A stretch of 64,000 nt of DNA from Duganella flavida (GTDB lineage Bacteria > Pseudomonadota > Gammaproteobacteria > Burkholderiales > Burkholderiaceae_D): the NCBI RefSeq assembly GCF_009857445.1, contig NZ_WWCN01000009.1:62001-126000 (forward strand), written 5' to 3'. The position numbers and the translations under genes were made by a program. Within the stretch, counting starts at the first letter, position 1. Every line of letters begins with the position of its first letter. The notes under the pieces were generated by a model. That model did not search any database and had not been told where the DNA came from. It saw only the letters and a list, made by a program, of their open reading frames with translations. Below, in pieces: positions 17,841 to 26,568 of the stretch.

Positions 17841-18725
17841 ATGAGCACCACCAACCTACTCCGCCTTATCCTGCTGGCCGCCATCTGGGGCGGCTCCTTC
17901 CTGTTCATGCGCATTGCCGCGCCGGTGCTGGGCGCCGCAGTGCTGATCGAATACCGCGTGCTGTTTGCCGCGCTGTTCCTCGCCGCGATTGGCGTGTTCC
18001 TGAAAAAGTCGCTGGACCTCAAACAGAACTGGAAACACTACTTCATCCTCGGCCTGTTCAACTCCGCGCTGCCGTTCCTGATGTTCGCGTTTGCGGCGCG
18101 CACGCTGTCGGCCTCCCTGCTGGCGGTGCTGAACGCCACCACACCACTATGGGGCACGCTGATCGCCGCTGTGTGGTCGCGCACCATGGTGAGCGGTAAA
18201 GTGCTGCTCGGCCTTGCGCTGGGCACCATCGGCGTGGCGCTGCTGGTAGGCTTTGACCATGTGAGCTCCAAGCCGGGTGCCGGCATCGCGATTGCGGCGG
18301 TGCTGTTCGCGTCCTTCAACTACGGCATCGCCTCCAACTACGCCAAGCAGGCCAAGGCCGTCGAGCCGTTCGCCAATGCGCATGGTTCAATGTGGGCCTC
18401 CGCGCTGCTAGTGCTGCCGGTGGTGCCGTTTTTCCCGGCGCCGGGCGAGCCGACCGTCGGCATCATGGGCGCAGTGATTGCGCTGGGCGTGTTGTGCAGC
18501 GGCGTGGCTTATTTGATCTACTTCCGTTTGATCCAGGACGTCGGCCCATCGTCGGCACTGACCGTGACTTTCCTTAGCCCGCTGTTCGGCATCCTGTGGG
18601 GCGTGATGTTCCTCGGCGAGACCGTGGGCTGGTACACCTTTGCTGGTGCGGCTATCGTCATCGCTGGCACAGCACTGGTGACGGGCTTCCGTCCAAGCTT
18701 TGGCATGAAGGCCCGTACCGCATGA
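17841..18725 (+). CDS. EamA/DMT superfamily transporter
   Basis: The 294-residue protein has about ten hydrophobic helices in two EamA repeats. The first begins LLRLILLAAIWGGSFLFMRIA and the second around residue 150 (GIAIAAVLFASFNYGIASNYA). Family motifs include NATTPLWGTLIAAVW and LSPLFGILWGVMFLGE. Substrate unknown; DMT members export amino acids, nucleobases or metabolites. Its stop overlaps the start of the next gene (ATGA), so it is probably translated together with the glycosylase. Another EamA protein lies at 38.5-39.4 kb. Confidence 0.9.
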   Translation: MSTTNLLRLILLAAIWGGSFLFMRIAAPVLGAAVLIEYRVLFAALFLAAIGVFLKKSLDLKQNWKHYFILGLFNSALPFLMFAFAARTLSASLLAVLNATTPLWGTLIAAVWSRTMVSGKVLLGLALGTIGVALLVGFDHVSSKPGAGIAIAAVLFASFNYGIASNYAKQAKAVEPFANAHGSMWASALLVLPVVPFFPAPGEPTVGIMGAVIALGVLCSGVAYLIYFRLIQDVGPSSALTVTFLSPLFGILWGVMFLGETVGWYTFAGAAIVIAGTALVTGFRPSFGMKARTA

Positions 18726-19609
18726 AGCCATTCACGCTGGCGCTGCCGCAGGATTTTCGTCTCGACGACGTACTGGCCTTCCATCGCCGCGACGCCGAAA
18801 GCATCGCGGAAGAGGTCAGCACCGAGCGCCTGCGCAAAGGCGTGCTGCTGGACGGCGTGCCCGTGGTGCTGGATATCGCGCTAGCGCCAGCCAGCGCCAG
18901 CATCACCGTCCAAGCGGACGGCAAACTATCCAAGGCCACGCAGGAGCAAGCGCGCGAGGCAGCCATCAGCATCCTCGGCCTGCGCATCGATCCTGCGCCG
19001 TTCAGCGCTTTCGTTAAAAAGGACAAGCTGTTTGCCGCACTGGCGCGCAAGCAGCCCGGCCTGCGCATCGTGCAATCGGCCACCGTGTTTGAAGCGCTGA
19101 CGTGGGCCATCATCGGCCAGCAGATCAACCTGTCGTTTGCGATCTCGCTGCGCCGCACCTTCATCCTGCAGGCAGGCCGCCAGCATAGCAGCGGCTTGTG
19201 GTGCTATCCCGATGCCCGCACTGCGGCAGCGCTGACGGTGGAAGACCTCACCAGCCGCAAATTCTCGCGCGCGAAAGCGGAGACCATACTGCGTCTGGCC
19301 GCGCTGGTCGCTGATGGCGACCTCCGATTGGACCTCGCTGACGACAACAACATCGAACAAATTTCAGCCGCGCTGCTGGGTGTCAAAGGCATCGGTCCGT
19401 GGACCGTCAACTACGGCCTGCTGCGCGGCTACGGCTACGCCGACTGCTCGCTACATGGCGACGTCGCCGTACGCGCCGCGCTGCAAACGCTGCTGGGCGA
19501 AGACGTCAAACCCGACATCAAACGCACCGAACAAATCCTCGCCGCCTACTCTCCGCACCGCACCATGGCCGCCGCCCACCTGTGGGCCAGCTTGCATCCT
19601 CGTGATTAA
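18722..19609 (+). CDS. alkA: DNA-3-methyladenine glycosylase II (AlkA-type)
   Basis: Starting at the ATG that overlaps the EamA stop, the product has 295 residues, near E. coli AlkA (282). The N-terminal AlkA-type domain covers about 1-100. The helix-hairpin-helix/GPD part includes VFEALTWAIIGQQINLSFA and LLGVKGIGPWTVNYGLLRG, followed by HGD with the catalytic aspartate in the expected place. It excises alkylated bases such as 3-methyladenine. No Ada regulatory domain is fused. The next frame starts 66 bases downstream. Confidence 0.9.
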   Translation: MKPFTLALPQDFRLDDVLAFHRRDAESIAEEVSTERLRKGVLLDGVPVVLDIALAPASASITVQADGKLSKATQEQAREAAISILGLRIDPAPFSAFVKKDKLFAALARKQPGLRIVQSATVFEALTWAIIGQQINLSFAISLRRTFILQAGRQHSSGLWCYPDARTAAALTVEDLTSRKFSRAKAETILRLAALVADGDLRLDLADDNNIEQISAALLGVKGIGPWTVNYGLLRGYGYADCSLHGDVAVRAALQTLLGEDVKPDIKRTEQILAAYSPHRTMAAAHLWASLHPRD

Positions 19610-19674
19610 ATTCCGCTTGAGCCTCACGCTACGTCAGGCTTTACGATCAGTGCATGAACTTCAAGGAGAACCTC

Positions 19675-19941
19675 ATGCACGATCTGGACGAACTTCAGCA
19701 ATGCGGCGCCGCCGCCAACCTTAAGTGGCTCGGCGTCAGCGCCACGCTCAAGCCCGATGAAGTGATGCGCATCTTGCAGGACGTGGCTTGCTGCACGCCG
19801 GGCAGCAGCATCACCTTCGACTACGCGCTTGCCACTTTTCAGCCGCAGATGCTGGAACACATGCTGTCGCAATTCGGTTTCCGCCACATCGAGCATGGCG
19901 ATGCAGCCGCGGGCCTGGGCCTGATCAAAGCCACCGTTTAA
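19675..19941 (+). CDS. Short 88-residue protein, possible methyltransferase remnant
   Basis: The start ATG is preceded by AAGGAGA at good distance; an in-frame ATG at 19654 has no such site. The sequence LGVSATLKPDEVMRILQDVA followed by CCTPGSSITFDYALATFQPQ resembles the C-terminal stretch of leucine-carboxyl-methyltransferase-like SAM enzymes (family form xxYLxxEAVxxxL...PGSxxxFDY). The SAM-binding core is missing, so this may be an internally deleted relic with a working start, or a distinct small protein. The assignment is tentative. Confidence 0.4.
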   Translation: MHDLDELQQCGAAANLKWLGVSATLKPDEVMRILQDVACCTPGSSITFDYALATFQPQMLEHMLSQFGFRHIEHGDAAAGLGLIKATV

Positions 19942-19957
19942 CGCTACACTGCAACGC

Positions 19958-20992
19958 ATGGATAAATCGGTACTAAAAATTGGCGAACTGGCTGCGCGCT
20001 CCGGCCTCACCGTGCGCGCGCTGCATCACTACGACAGCATCGGCTTGCTGACGCCATCGGCGCGCGCCAATTCCGGCTATCGTCTCTACAACAGCGCCGA
20101 CGTCGCGCGCCTGCACCAGATACAGACGCTGCGAAAATTCGGCATGTCGCTGGCTGACATTGCCACCTTCCTGGCCAGTCCCGATGCACCGTTTGCCGAC
20201 ATCGTCGCCCAGCAGATTTCAGCGCTCGACCAGCAGATCAAGCAAGCATCCGCGCTGCGCGAACAACTGAGCCGCCTGCAGCAGCAAATGAGCGGTGATG
20301 GTGATCCCGCACTAGAAGACTGGCTAGGCACGCTGGAACATATGAAGCTGTACGAACAGTACTTCACGCCGGACGAGTTGCGCCGCCTGCCCTTCTGGCA
20401 GCAGGATGCGCGCCGCAACGCAGTATGGCGCGCGATGGTAGACGAGGCGCAAGCGCTGATGGTACGCGCCATCCCCGCCAGCAGTGAAGAAGCCGGGCAA
20501 CTAGCGCAGCGCTGGATGGAGACGCTGGAACGCGACACCGCCGCCAATCCCGAATTCGCGTGGCGGATGACCCAGATGCTGGAAAGGGAATCGGCAAAGC
20601 TGCACCATCCGCCGATTCCGCGCGCAGTCCAGCAATACGTCGGCGAGGCATTCAATGAACGCAAGATGGCTTTGTATGCGAAGTATCTGACTCCAGATGA
20701 AATGCAATATGTGCGCACCAATAGCAGCAAGCATTTTCAGGCATGGGTGGAACTGCTCGCCAAGGTTCACCGGCAAATGGAGGATGGGATTGAAGCCGAA
20801 GCTCCCGCTACACAAGCACTGGCACGCGAATGGATGCGTCTGTTCCGCGCGCGCGCCGGCAGCAATCCAGACACACAAGCGCGCATCCGGCTCGCCAACG
20901 AAAGCGAGCCCGAACTATTGAAAGGCACCTGGGTGAGCGACGCCACGCTGGACTACATCCGCAAAGCCGTCGCCGCTTGCGGGCCTGTTTGA
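19958..20992 (+). CDS. MerR-family regulator with TipAS-like effector domains
   Basis: 344 residues. The N-terminal MerR winged helix (about residues 5-75) contains KIGELAARSGLTVRALHHYD and GYRLYNSADVARLHQIQTLR. A coiled dimerisation helix follows (about 80-115). The rest carries TipAS-type segments, with YEQYFTPDELRRL near residue 130 and AKYLTPDEMQYV near 243, suggesting a duplicated ligand-binding domain. TipAS domains bind drugs or other small molecules and alter the promoter bound by MerR. No efflux gene is adjacent; the target may be the gene itself or genes elsewhere. Confidence 0.88.
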   Translation: MDKSVLKIGELAARSGLTVRALHHYDSIGLLTPSARANSGYRLYNSADVARLHQIQTLRKFGMSLADIATFLASPDAPFADIVAQQISALDQQIKQASALREQLSRLQQQMSGDGDPALEDWLGTLEHMKLYEQYFTPDELRRLPFWQQDARRNAVWRAMVDEAQALMVRAIPASSEEAGQLAQRWMETLERDTAANPEFAWRMTQMLERESAKLHHPPIPRAVQQYVGEAFNERKMALYAKYLTPDEMQYVRTNSSKHFQAWVELLAKVHRQMEDGIEAEAPATQALAREWMRLFRARAGSNPDTQARIRLANESEPELLKGTWVSDATLDYIRKAVAACGPV

Positions 20993-21038
20993 TTCAGCGT
21001 AAATTGAAAGTCAAATCCGCGTTCTACGATGGTGCGCT

Positions 21039-21390
21039 ATGGACGATCATCTCAACAACCGCGCAGAACCCGACGCCCTGATCTGGAGTGAAACCCAGAT
21101 CGGCCTGCTACGCGTCGGGCAATTCGATCAGCTCGATTTGGAAAACGTCATCGTGGAGCTAGAGCTCCAGGTGCAAGAAGACAAGGATGATGTCGCACGC
21201 CGCCTGCGCAGCTTAATGACGAATTTGCTGAAGTACGAATTTCGTCCGCAGCAGCGCTTACCACATTGGGCGAGCAGAATCCTATCTTGAGGCTATGCGC
21301 GAGGCTGTACATGATACCCATTTGCCGCGATCAGCCTTCCCGCAAGAGCATCCCTACCCGGCTGATCAAATCCTCGGCCTGAACTTTTCC
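21039..21390 (+). pseudogene. DUF29 family gene with internal deletion and frameshift
   Basis: The first frame from ATG 21039 gives 83 residues matching the N-terminal half of DUF29 (IWSETQIGLLRVGQFDQLDLEN, then LRSLMTNLLKYEFRPQQRLP), ending at TGA 21288-21290. In the +1 frame, beginning right there, the sequence reads EAMREAVHDTHLP, then RSAFPQEHPYPADQILGLNF, which is the C-terminal DUF29 pattern (eaY..A...tglp...fP...Py...qil...f). About 35-40 residues between the halves are absent. A deletion that broke the frame is the simplest reading. Function of the family is unknown. Confidence 0.7.
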
Positions 21391-21402
21391 CAGCCCAAAA
21401 CG

Positions 21403-21438
21403 AAAAAGCCGTTGATCCTTAACGGTATCAACGGCTTT
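21403..21438 (-). terminator. Rho-independent terminator of the initiator tRNA gene
   Basis: Reading leftward, AAAGCCGTTGAT (21438-21427) pairs perfectly over 12 bases with ATCAACGGCTTT (21416-21405), loop of ten bases, followed by a T-rich tail. It begins six bases after the tRNA 3' end. Confidence 0.85.
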
Positions 21439-21444
21439 AGTATT

Positions 21445-21521
21445 TGGTTGCGGGGACAGGATTTGAACCTGTGACCTTCGGGTTATGAGCCCGACGAGCT
21501 GCCAGACTGCTCCACCCCGCG
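21445..21521 (-). tRNA. Initiator tRNA-Met (CAT), tRNA-fMet
   Basis: The 77-base cloverleaf including encoded CCA reads CGCGGGGTGGAGCAGTCTGG from its 5' end. It has the initiator signs: an unpaired C1-A72 at the top of the acceptor stem, and three consecutive G-C pairs in the anticodon stem (CGGGC-T-CAT-AA-CCCGA region). The anticodon CAT lies at 21484-21486 on the opposite strand. The T-loop TTCAAAT and CCACC flank as expected. It is followed by its own terminator. Confidence 0.96.
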
Positions 21522-21681
21522 TCTGTGCCGTTATTATAGGGCAGATCTAGAGTTTAGGCAATATCAATCCCGAAAAGAAACGCGATAGATCGGATAAATG
21601 CCGAGCTATCATTATTGCCTGCACGCCGCGCAGGCGGCAATCGGTGTAAAGTAAGCATAAAATCGACTGCTCAACTAGCTT

Positions 21682-22269
21682 ATGAAATTCTGTTCCGAAT
21701 GCGCCTCCCCTGTCAGCCTGAGCATCCCGGCTGGCGATAACCGTCCCCGCTACGTGTGCACCAACAGCAGCTGCGCCACCATCCATTACCAGAATCCGAA
21801 AATGGTGCTGGGCTCGATCCCGGTGTGGGAACGTGATGGCGAACTGCAGGTCCTGCTGTGCAAGCGCGCCATCGAGCCACGCTACGGCTATTGGACGCTG
21901 CCGGCTGGCTTCATGGAAAACAATGAAACCACCAGCGAAGCCGCGCTGCGCGAAACGCAGGAAGAAGCTGGCGCGAATATCAAGCTTGGCAAGCTGTTCA
22001 CCTTGCTGAACGTGGCGCGCGTCCATCAAGTACATATGTTCTACCTGGCCGAACTGGTCGACCTCGACTTCGCACCGGGCGAGGAAAGCCTGGAAGTCCA
22101 AATGTTCACGGAAAAAGAAATCCCGTGGGATGACCTGGCATTCCCCACCATCCGCACCACGCTGGAACTGTTCTTCGCTGACCGCGTCAAAATCCGCGAA
22201 GGTGGCAGCTACGGCTTCCACACGCAAGACATCATCCGCAATATGCGTTCGGACCTCGACCCCACGTGA
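21682..22269 (+). CDS. NUDIX hydrolase with N-terminal zinc ribbon
   Basis: 195 residues. The N-terminus has a CxxC...C-x4-C zinc ribbon (FCSECASP, then [15 protein letters not shown]). The Nudix box [20 protein letters not shown] followed by AG is complete (G-x5-E-x7-RE-x2-EE-x-G), about residues 78-100. The zinc ribbon resembles NudC-type enzymes but the protein is shorter (NudC 257), so the substrate is uncertain; NAD-like or ADP-ribose compounds are possible. Its stop overlaps the aat start (GTGA), indicating co-translation. Confidence 0.9.
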   Translation: MKFCSECASPVSLSIPAGDNRPRYVCTNSSCATIHYQNPKMVLGSIPVWERDGELQVLLCKRAIEPRYGYWTLPAGFMENNETTSEAALRETQEEAGANIKLGKLFTLLNVARVHQVHMFYLAELVDLDFAPGEESLEVQMFTEKEIPWDDLAFPTIRTTLELFFADRVKIREGGSYGFHTQDIIRNMRSDLDPT

Positions 22270-22994
22270 TCCCCTGGTTAGACACCCACACGCCTTTTCC
22301 CGACGTCTCCGAGGCGCTGACCACGGACGCGCCGGGCCTGCTGGCAGCGGGCGCCGACTTGTCGCCGCAGCGCCTGCTGATGGCGTATAAAAACGGCATC
22401 TTCCCGTGGTTCTCAGAAGGCCAGCCCATCCTGTGGTGGAGCACTGATCCGCGCATGGTGCTGATGACGGAGCAGTTCCGTGTCTCCGATTCGCTGAAAA
22501 AGACCCTGCGCAAAATCGAACGCAGCCGCGAAGAAGGCGGCCGCTGGCAAGTGCGCTTCGACTCCGCATTTGAAGAGGTGATGCGCGCCTGCGCCGCCCC
22601 GCGTCGCGACGGCCCCGGCACCTGGATCTCGGACGACATCATTGCCGGCTACACCGGCTTGCACCGCATGGGCTATGCGCACTCGGCAGAACTCTGGCTC
22701 GATGGCGCGTTGGTCGGCGGCGCCTACGGCGTCTGCATCGGTCGCATGTTTTACGGCGAGTCGATGTTCGCGCGCGTTACCGACGCATCGAAGATCGCCT
22801 TATCCTATCTGGTGCGCTTCCTGCGTGACAAAGGCGTAAGCATGATCGATTGCCAACAAGAGACCGGCCATTTAGCCTCGTTGGGCGCTGCGCCGATCGC
22901 GCGCGCGCAATTCCTGGCGCATCTGCGCAACAGTATTGAATTGCCTCAGATCACCGGATGGGAACCAATTGCACCACTCGCGCCAGCCAGTTAA
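22266..22994 (+). CDS. aat: Leucyl/phenylalanyl-tRNA--protein transferase
   Basis: The 242-residue enzyme adds Leu or Phe from tRNA to proteins with N-terminal Lys or Arg, marking them for ClpS-ClpAP. It starts at GTG within GTGA, overlapping the NUDIX stop by four bases. Conserved segments are [20 protein letters not shown] (about residues 39-58), [32 protein letters not shown] and [14 protein letters not shown]. It is paired with bpt, the second transferase of the bacterial N-end rule. Confidence 0.97.
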   Translation: MIPWLDTHTPFPDVSEALTTDAPGLLAAGADLSPQRLLMAYKNGIFPWFSEGQPILWWSTDPRMVLMTEQFRVSDSLKKTLRKIERSREEGGRWQVRFDSAFEEVMRACAAPRRDGPGTWISDDIIAGYTGLHRMGYAHSAELWLDGALVGGAYGVCIGRMFYGESMFARVTDASKIALSYLVRFLRDKGVSMIDCQQETGHLASLGAAPIARAQFLAHLRNSIELPQITGWEPIAPLAPAS

Positions 22995-23034
22995 GCTAGC
23001 ATAAAGAATTCACCACCGGCCAGATAGGACGTGC

Positions 23035-23763
23035 ATGACGCACCTGAACGACCTGCCTTTCGCGACGCTCCAGTTTTACACGACGGCGCCCTACCCTTGC
23101 AGCTACCTCGACAATCGTCAGGCGCGCTCGCAGGTAGCTACGCCTTCGCACCTGATTAATGCGGACGTGTACTCGGAACTGGTGAAGAACGGCTTCCGTC
23201 GCAGTGGCATCTTTACTTATCGGCCATATTGCGATGGTTGCCAGGCCTGCATTCCGGTGCGCGTGGTGGCTGAGCAGTTCCAGCCCAACCGCACCCAGCG
23301 CCGCGCATGGCTGAAGCATGGCGACCTGGTCGCGGGCGTAGCCACGCTGTCGTTCTCAGACGAGCATTACGAGCTCTACCTGCGCTACCAGAGCAAGCGC
23401 CACGCCGGCGGTGGCATGGACCAGGACAGCCGCGACCAGTACGCCCAATTCCTGCTGCAAAGCCGCGTCAACACGCGGCTGGTGGAGTTCCGCGAGCCGG
23501 GCGGCACGCTGCGTATGGTCAGCATCATCGACGTGCTGTCGGATGGCCTGTCCTCGGTGTACACCTTCTTCGATCCCGACATGGAGGGCGCGTCCTACGG
23601 CACCTTCAACGTGCTGTGGCAAATTGAACAAGCGCGCGAGCTGAAACTACCTTACGTTTATCTCGGCTACTGGATCAAGGAAAGTCCGAAGATGTCCTAC
23701 AAAACCAACTTCAAACCGCTGGAAGCCCGCATCAAAGGCGTATGGAGCGTGCTGGGCGCCTGA
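23035..23763 (+). CDS. bpt: Aspartate/glutamate leucyltransferase (Bpt)
   Basis: The 242-residue ATE-family transferase adds leucine to proteins with N-terminal Asp or Glu. The N-terminal cysteine cluster [18 protein letters not shown] (about residues 60-77) and the C-terminal [20 protein letters not shown] and [11 protein letters not shown] are typical. It lies between aat and pyrD, an order seen widely in betaproteobacteria. The 40-base gap to aat suggests one transcript. Confidence 0.96.
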   Translation: MTHLNDLPFATLQFYTTAPYPCSYLDNRQARSQVATPSHLINADVYSELVKNGFRRSGIFTYRPYCDGCQACIPVRVVAEQFQPNRTQRRAWLKHGDLVAGVATLSFSDEHYELYLRYQSKRHAGGGMDQDSRDQYAQFLLQSRVNTRLVEFREPGGTLRMVSIIDVLSDGLSSVYTFFDPDMEGASYGTFNVLWQIEQARELKLPYVYLGYWIKESPKMSYKTNFKPLEARIKGVWSVLGA

Positions 23764-23796
23764 TAAAATACGGGCGACCACCAACCAGAGCGCCCC

Positions 23797-24831
23797 ATGT
23801 CCAACAAATTCCTGTATTCCCTGGCCCGTCCGATGCTGTTCTCGATGGACGCCGAAGACGCCCACCACTTCACCCTGCCCGCACTGAAACGCGCCGCGTC
23901 GCTGGGCCTGACCAAACTGGTCAAGCAGCCGAAAGCCGATCCGCGCACCGTGATGGGCATTACCTTTAAAAACCCGGTCGGCCTCGCCGCCGGTCTCGAC
24001 AAGGACGGCGCTTACATCGACGCACTGGCCGACCTCGGCTTCGGCTCGATCGAAGTGGGTACTGTCACGCCGCGCGCGCAGCCGGGCAATGCCAAGCCGC
24101 GCATGTTCCGCCTGCCGGAAGCGCACGCCATCATCAACCGCATGGGCTTCAACAATGGCGGCGTGGATGCGTTTGTCGCCAACGTGCAGTCCTCGCGCTT
24201 CTACCAGGACAAAGCCGGCGTGCTGGGCCTGAACATCGGCAAGAACGCCGACACGCCGATCGAGCGCGCCACTGACGATTATCTGCACTGCCTGGAAAAA
24301 GTTTATCCCTACGCCAGCTACGTCACCGTTAACATCTCGTCGCCAAACACCAAGAACCTGCGCCAGCTGCAAGGCGGCTCGGAACTGGATGGTCTGCTGA
24401 GTACGCTGAAAGATGCGCAACTGCGCCTGGCCGACCAGCACAAACGCTACGTGCCGCTGGCACTGAAGATTGCGCCAGACATGGATGGCGATCAGGTCAA
24501 GAACATCGCCGACGCGCTGCTGCGCCACAAGATCGACGGCGTCATCGCCACCAACACCACGCTGAACCGCGACGCCGTCACCGGCATGCTGCACGGCGCG
24601 GAAGCGGGCGGCCTGTCGGGCGCACCGGTATTCCAGTTCTCGAACACCGTGATCCGCTTGCTGAAAGCCGAACTGGGCGACGCGCTGCCGATTATCGGCG
24701 TTGGCGGTATTATGCAAGGCTCGGACGCCAAAGTAAAAATGGACTGCGGCGCGCAACTGGTGCAGCTGTACAGCGGCCTGATCTACGCTGGCCCGGCACT
24801 CATCAAGGATTGCGCCGACGCCCTCATCTAA
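23797..24831 (+). CDS. pyrD: Dihydroorotate dehydrogenase, quinone-dependent (class 2)
   Basis: The 344-residue FMN enzyme oxidises dihydroorotate in pyrimidine synthesis and passes electrons to quinone at the inner membrane. Typical parts are the N-terminal amphipathic segment [57 protein letters not shown], the active-site [14 protein letters not shown] with the class 2 serine, and [12 protein letters not shown]. Length matches E. coli PyrD (336). It starts 33 bases after bpt; the gap is too short to exclude co-transcription. Confidence 0.97.
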   Translation: MSNKFLYSLARPMLFSMDAEDAHHFTLPALKRAASLGLTKLVKQPKADPRTVMGITFKNPVGLAAGLDKDGAYIDALADLGFGSIEVGTVTPRAQPGNAKPRMFRLPEAHAIINRMGFNNGGVDAFVANVQSSRFYQDKAGVLGLNIGKNADTPIERATDDYLHCLEKVYPYASYVTVNISSPNTKNLRQLQGGSELDGLLSTLKDAQLRLADQHKRYVPLALKIAPDMDGDQVKNIADALLRHKIDGVIATNTTLNRDAVTGMLHGAEAGGLSGAPVFQFSNTVIRLLKAELGDALPIIGVGGIMQGSDAKVKMDCGAQLVQLYSGLIYAGPALIKDCADALI

Positions 24832-24841
24832 AGGAAAGCAC

Positions 24842-25891
24842 ATGCAGAAGGTACAACTGGGTAACAGCCACCTGAACGTCACCAAGGTCTGCCTCGGCAC
24901 CATGACCTGGGGCGAGCAGAACACCGAAGCGGAAGCACACAGCCAGCTCGACTACGCATTCGAGCGCGGCATCAACTTCATCGACACGGCGGAAATGTAC
25001 CCAGTGATGGTGCGCGAGGAAACCTCGGGGCTCACCGAGCGCTACATCGGTACCTGGCTGAAGAAGACCGGCTTGCGCGACAAGGTGGTGATCGCCACCA
25101 AGGCTGCCGGTCCCAACGCCGGCATCACCTGGGTGCGCGGCGGCCGCGCGCGCGACTTCGACGCGGCCAACCTCAAGGCCGCAGTAGAGACCAGCCTGCA
25201 ACGCCTGCAAATCGAGCATATCGATTTATACCAATTGCACTGGCCGAGCCGCAACGCGCCTATCTTCGGCAACAACGTGTTTAACCCAAAGCAGGAACGT
25301 CCGTGCATCGCCATCGAGGAAACGCTGGCCACGCTGGATGACCTGGTCAAGGAAGGCAAGATCGGCGCGATTGGCGTGTCGAACGAATCCAACTGGGGCG
25401 TGAGCGAATTCATCAAGCAGTCCGAGATGAAAAGCTTGCCGCGCATCGCCTCCATCCAGAACCTGTACAACCTGACCGCACGCCATTACGAAACCAGCCT
25501 GCTGGATGAGACTTGCTTCCGCGAGAATGTCGGCCTGCTGGCTTACAGCCCGCTGGCGTTCGGCCAGCTGACGGCCAAGTATCTCGACGATCCGAAAGCG
25601 CATGGCCGCCTCAACATCTTCCCGCCCAACTGGAGCCCGCGCTACCTGCGTCCGGGCGTAGTGGAAGCCACCAAGCGCTACGCCAAACTGGCGCGCGACA
25701 ACGGCCTGACGCCGACGCAACTGGCGCTGGCGTGGTGCTACTCGCGCTGGTTCGTGGCCTCGACCATCATCGGCGCCACCAGTCTTGACCAGCTCAAGCA
25801 CAACATCGACGCCTACGACATCGCGCTGCCGCTGGACGTGATCAAGCAAGTCGACCAGATCCACGCCGACATCACCAACCCGGGCCAATAA
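24842..25891 (+). CDS. tas: Tas-like aldo/keto reductase
   Basis: The 349-residue (alpha/beta)8 oxidoreductase closely follows the E. coli Tas pattern: LGTMTWGEQNTEAEAHSQLD, FIDTAEMYPV with the catalytic Asp and Tyr, an IDLYQLHWPSR strand, GKIGAIGVSNES and a C-terminal VASTIIGATSLDQLKHNIDA that binds NADPH. The physiological substrate is unknown. It starts 10 bases after pyrD behind AAGGAA, so it may be the last gene of the run. The following region holds only receptor remnants. Confidence 0.9.
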   Translation: MQKVQLGNSHLNVTKVCLGTMTWGEQNTEAEAHSQLDYAFERGINFIDTAEMYPVMVREETSGLTERYIGTWLKKTGLRDKVVIATKAAGPNAGITWVRGGRARDFDAANLKAAVETSLQRLQIEHIDLYQLHWPSRNAPIFGNNVFNPKQERPCIAIEETLATLDDLVKEGKIGAIGVSNESNWGVSEFIKQSEMKSLPRIASIQNLYNLTARHYETSLLDETCFRENVGLLAYSPLAFGQLTAKYLDDPKAHGRLNIFPPNWSPRYLRPGVVEATKRYAKLARDNGLTPTQLALAWCYSRWFVASTIIGATSLDQLKHNIDAYDIALPLDVIKQVDQIHADITNPGQ

Positions 25892-25919
25892 CTCAAAACT
25901 TGAATATCAATAGTCAGAA

Positions 25920-26568
25920 CCATTCGTGGGCCGCGTGCTGCCATCGCTGAACTTCCCGCGTCCGTCCGGCGCCGATGCCAGCGACGCCATCCGTCCCGCC
26001 CAACTGCGTGGCTTGTCGCCGGACCAGGTACTGGTGCTGGTGAATGGCAAGCGCCGCCACGCGTCGGCGGTGGTCAACGTCAACGGCACGCAGGGCCGCG
26101 GCTCAGCACCGGTGGACTTGAATGCGATTCCGCTGTCGGCCATCGATCACATTGAAGTGCTGCGCGATGGTGCGGCAGCGCAGTACGGCTCGGACGCGAT
26201 TGCCGGCGTCATCAACATCATTTTGAAAAAAGGCGCGGCTGGCGGCGATGCTGAAATCGGCGTGGGCGCATACCAGAAGCACGACGGCAAACAAGTATCG
26301 CTGCGCGGCTCCACCGGGTTCAATCTCGGTGGTCACGCGTTACAGCAGCTTTACCGTGCCGCAGAATAATGCGGCGCTGGACCAGACTTACGATCCGCAG
26401 TGAGTGCTGGACTTGTCGGTGGGCGTCGACAACGCGACCGACCGCTATCCGGATCAAGTCACGTCGGTGAGCAACCTCAATAACAACGGCATCAATCCTT
26501 ACAGCGGCTGGGCGCCGAACGGTTTCAACGGCCGCTATTACTACGCCAAGGCTGGTTTTACCTGGTAA
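25920..26568 (+). pseudogene. TonB-dependent receptor remnant lacking start and most of the barrel
   Basis: An open frame without a credible start encodes a plug-domain segment: LRGLSPDQVLVLVNGKRRHA, AIPLSAIDHIEVLRDGAAAQ and YGSDAIAGVINIILKKG. After FNLGG the frame breaks, and in another frame come SSFTVPQNNAALDQTYDPQ, a stop, then VLDLSVGVDNATDRYPDQV and the final barrel strand FNGRYYYAKAGFTW with a stop at 26566-26568. Signal peptide, TonB box and several hundred barrel residues are gone. The end overlaps the opposing chemoreceptor gene by 11 bases. Confidence 0.85.
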
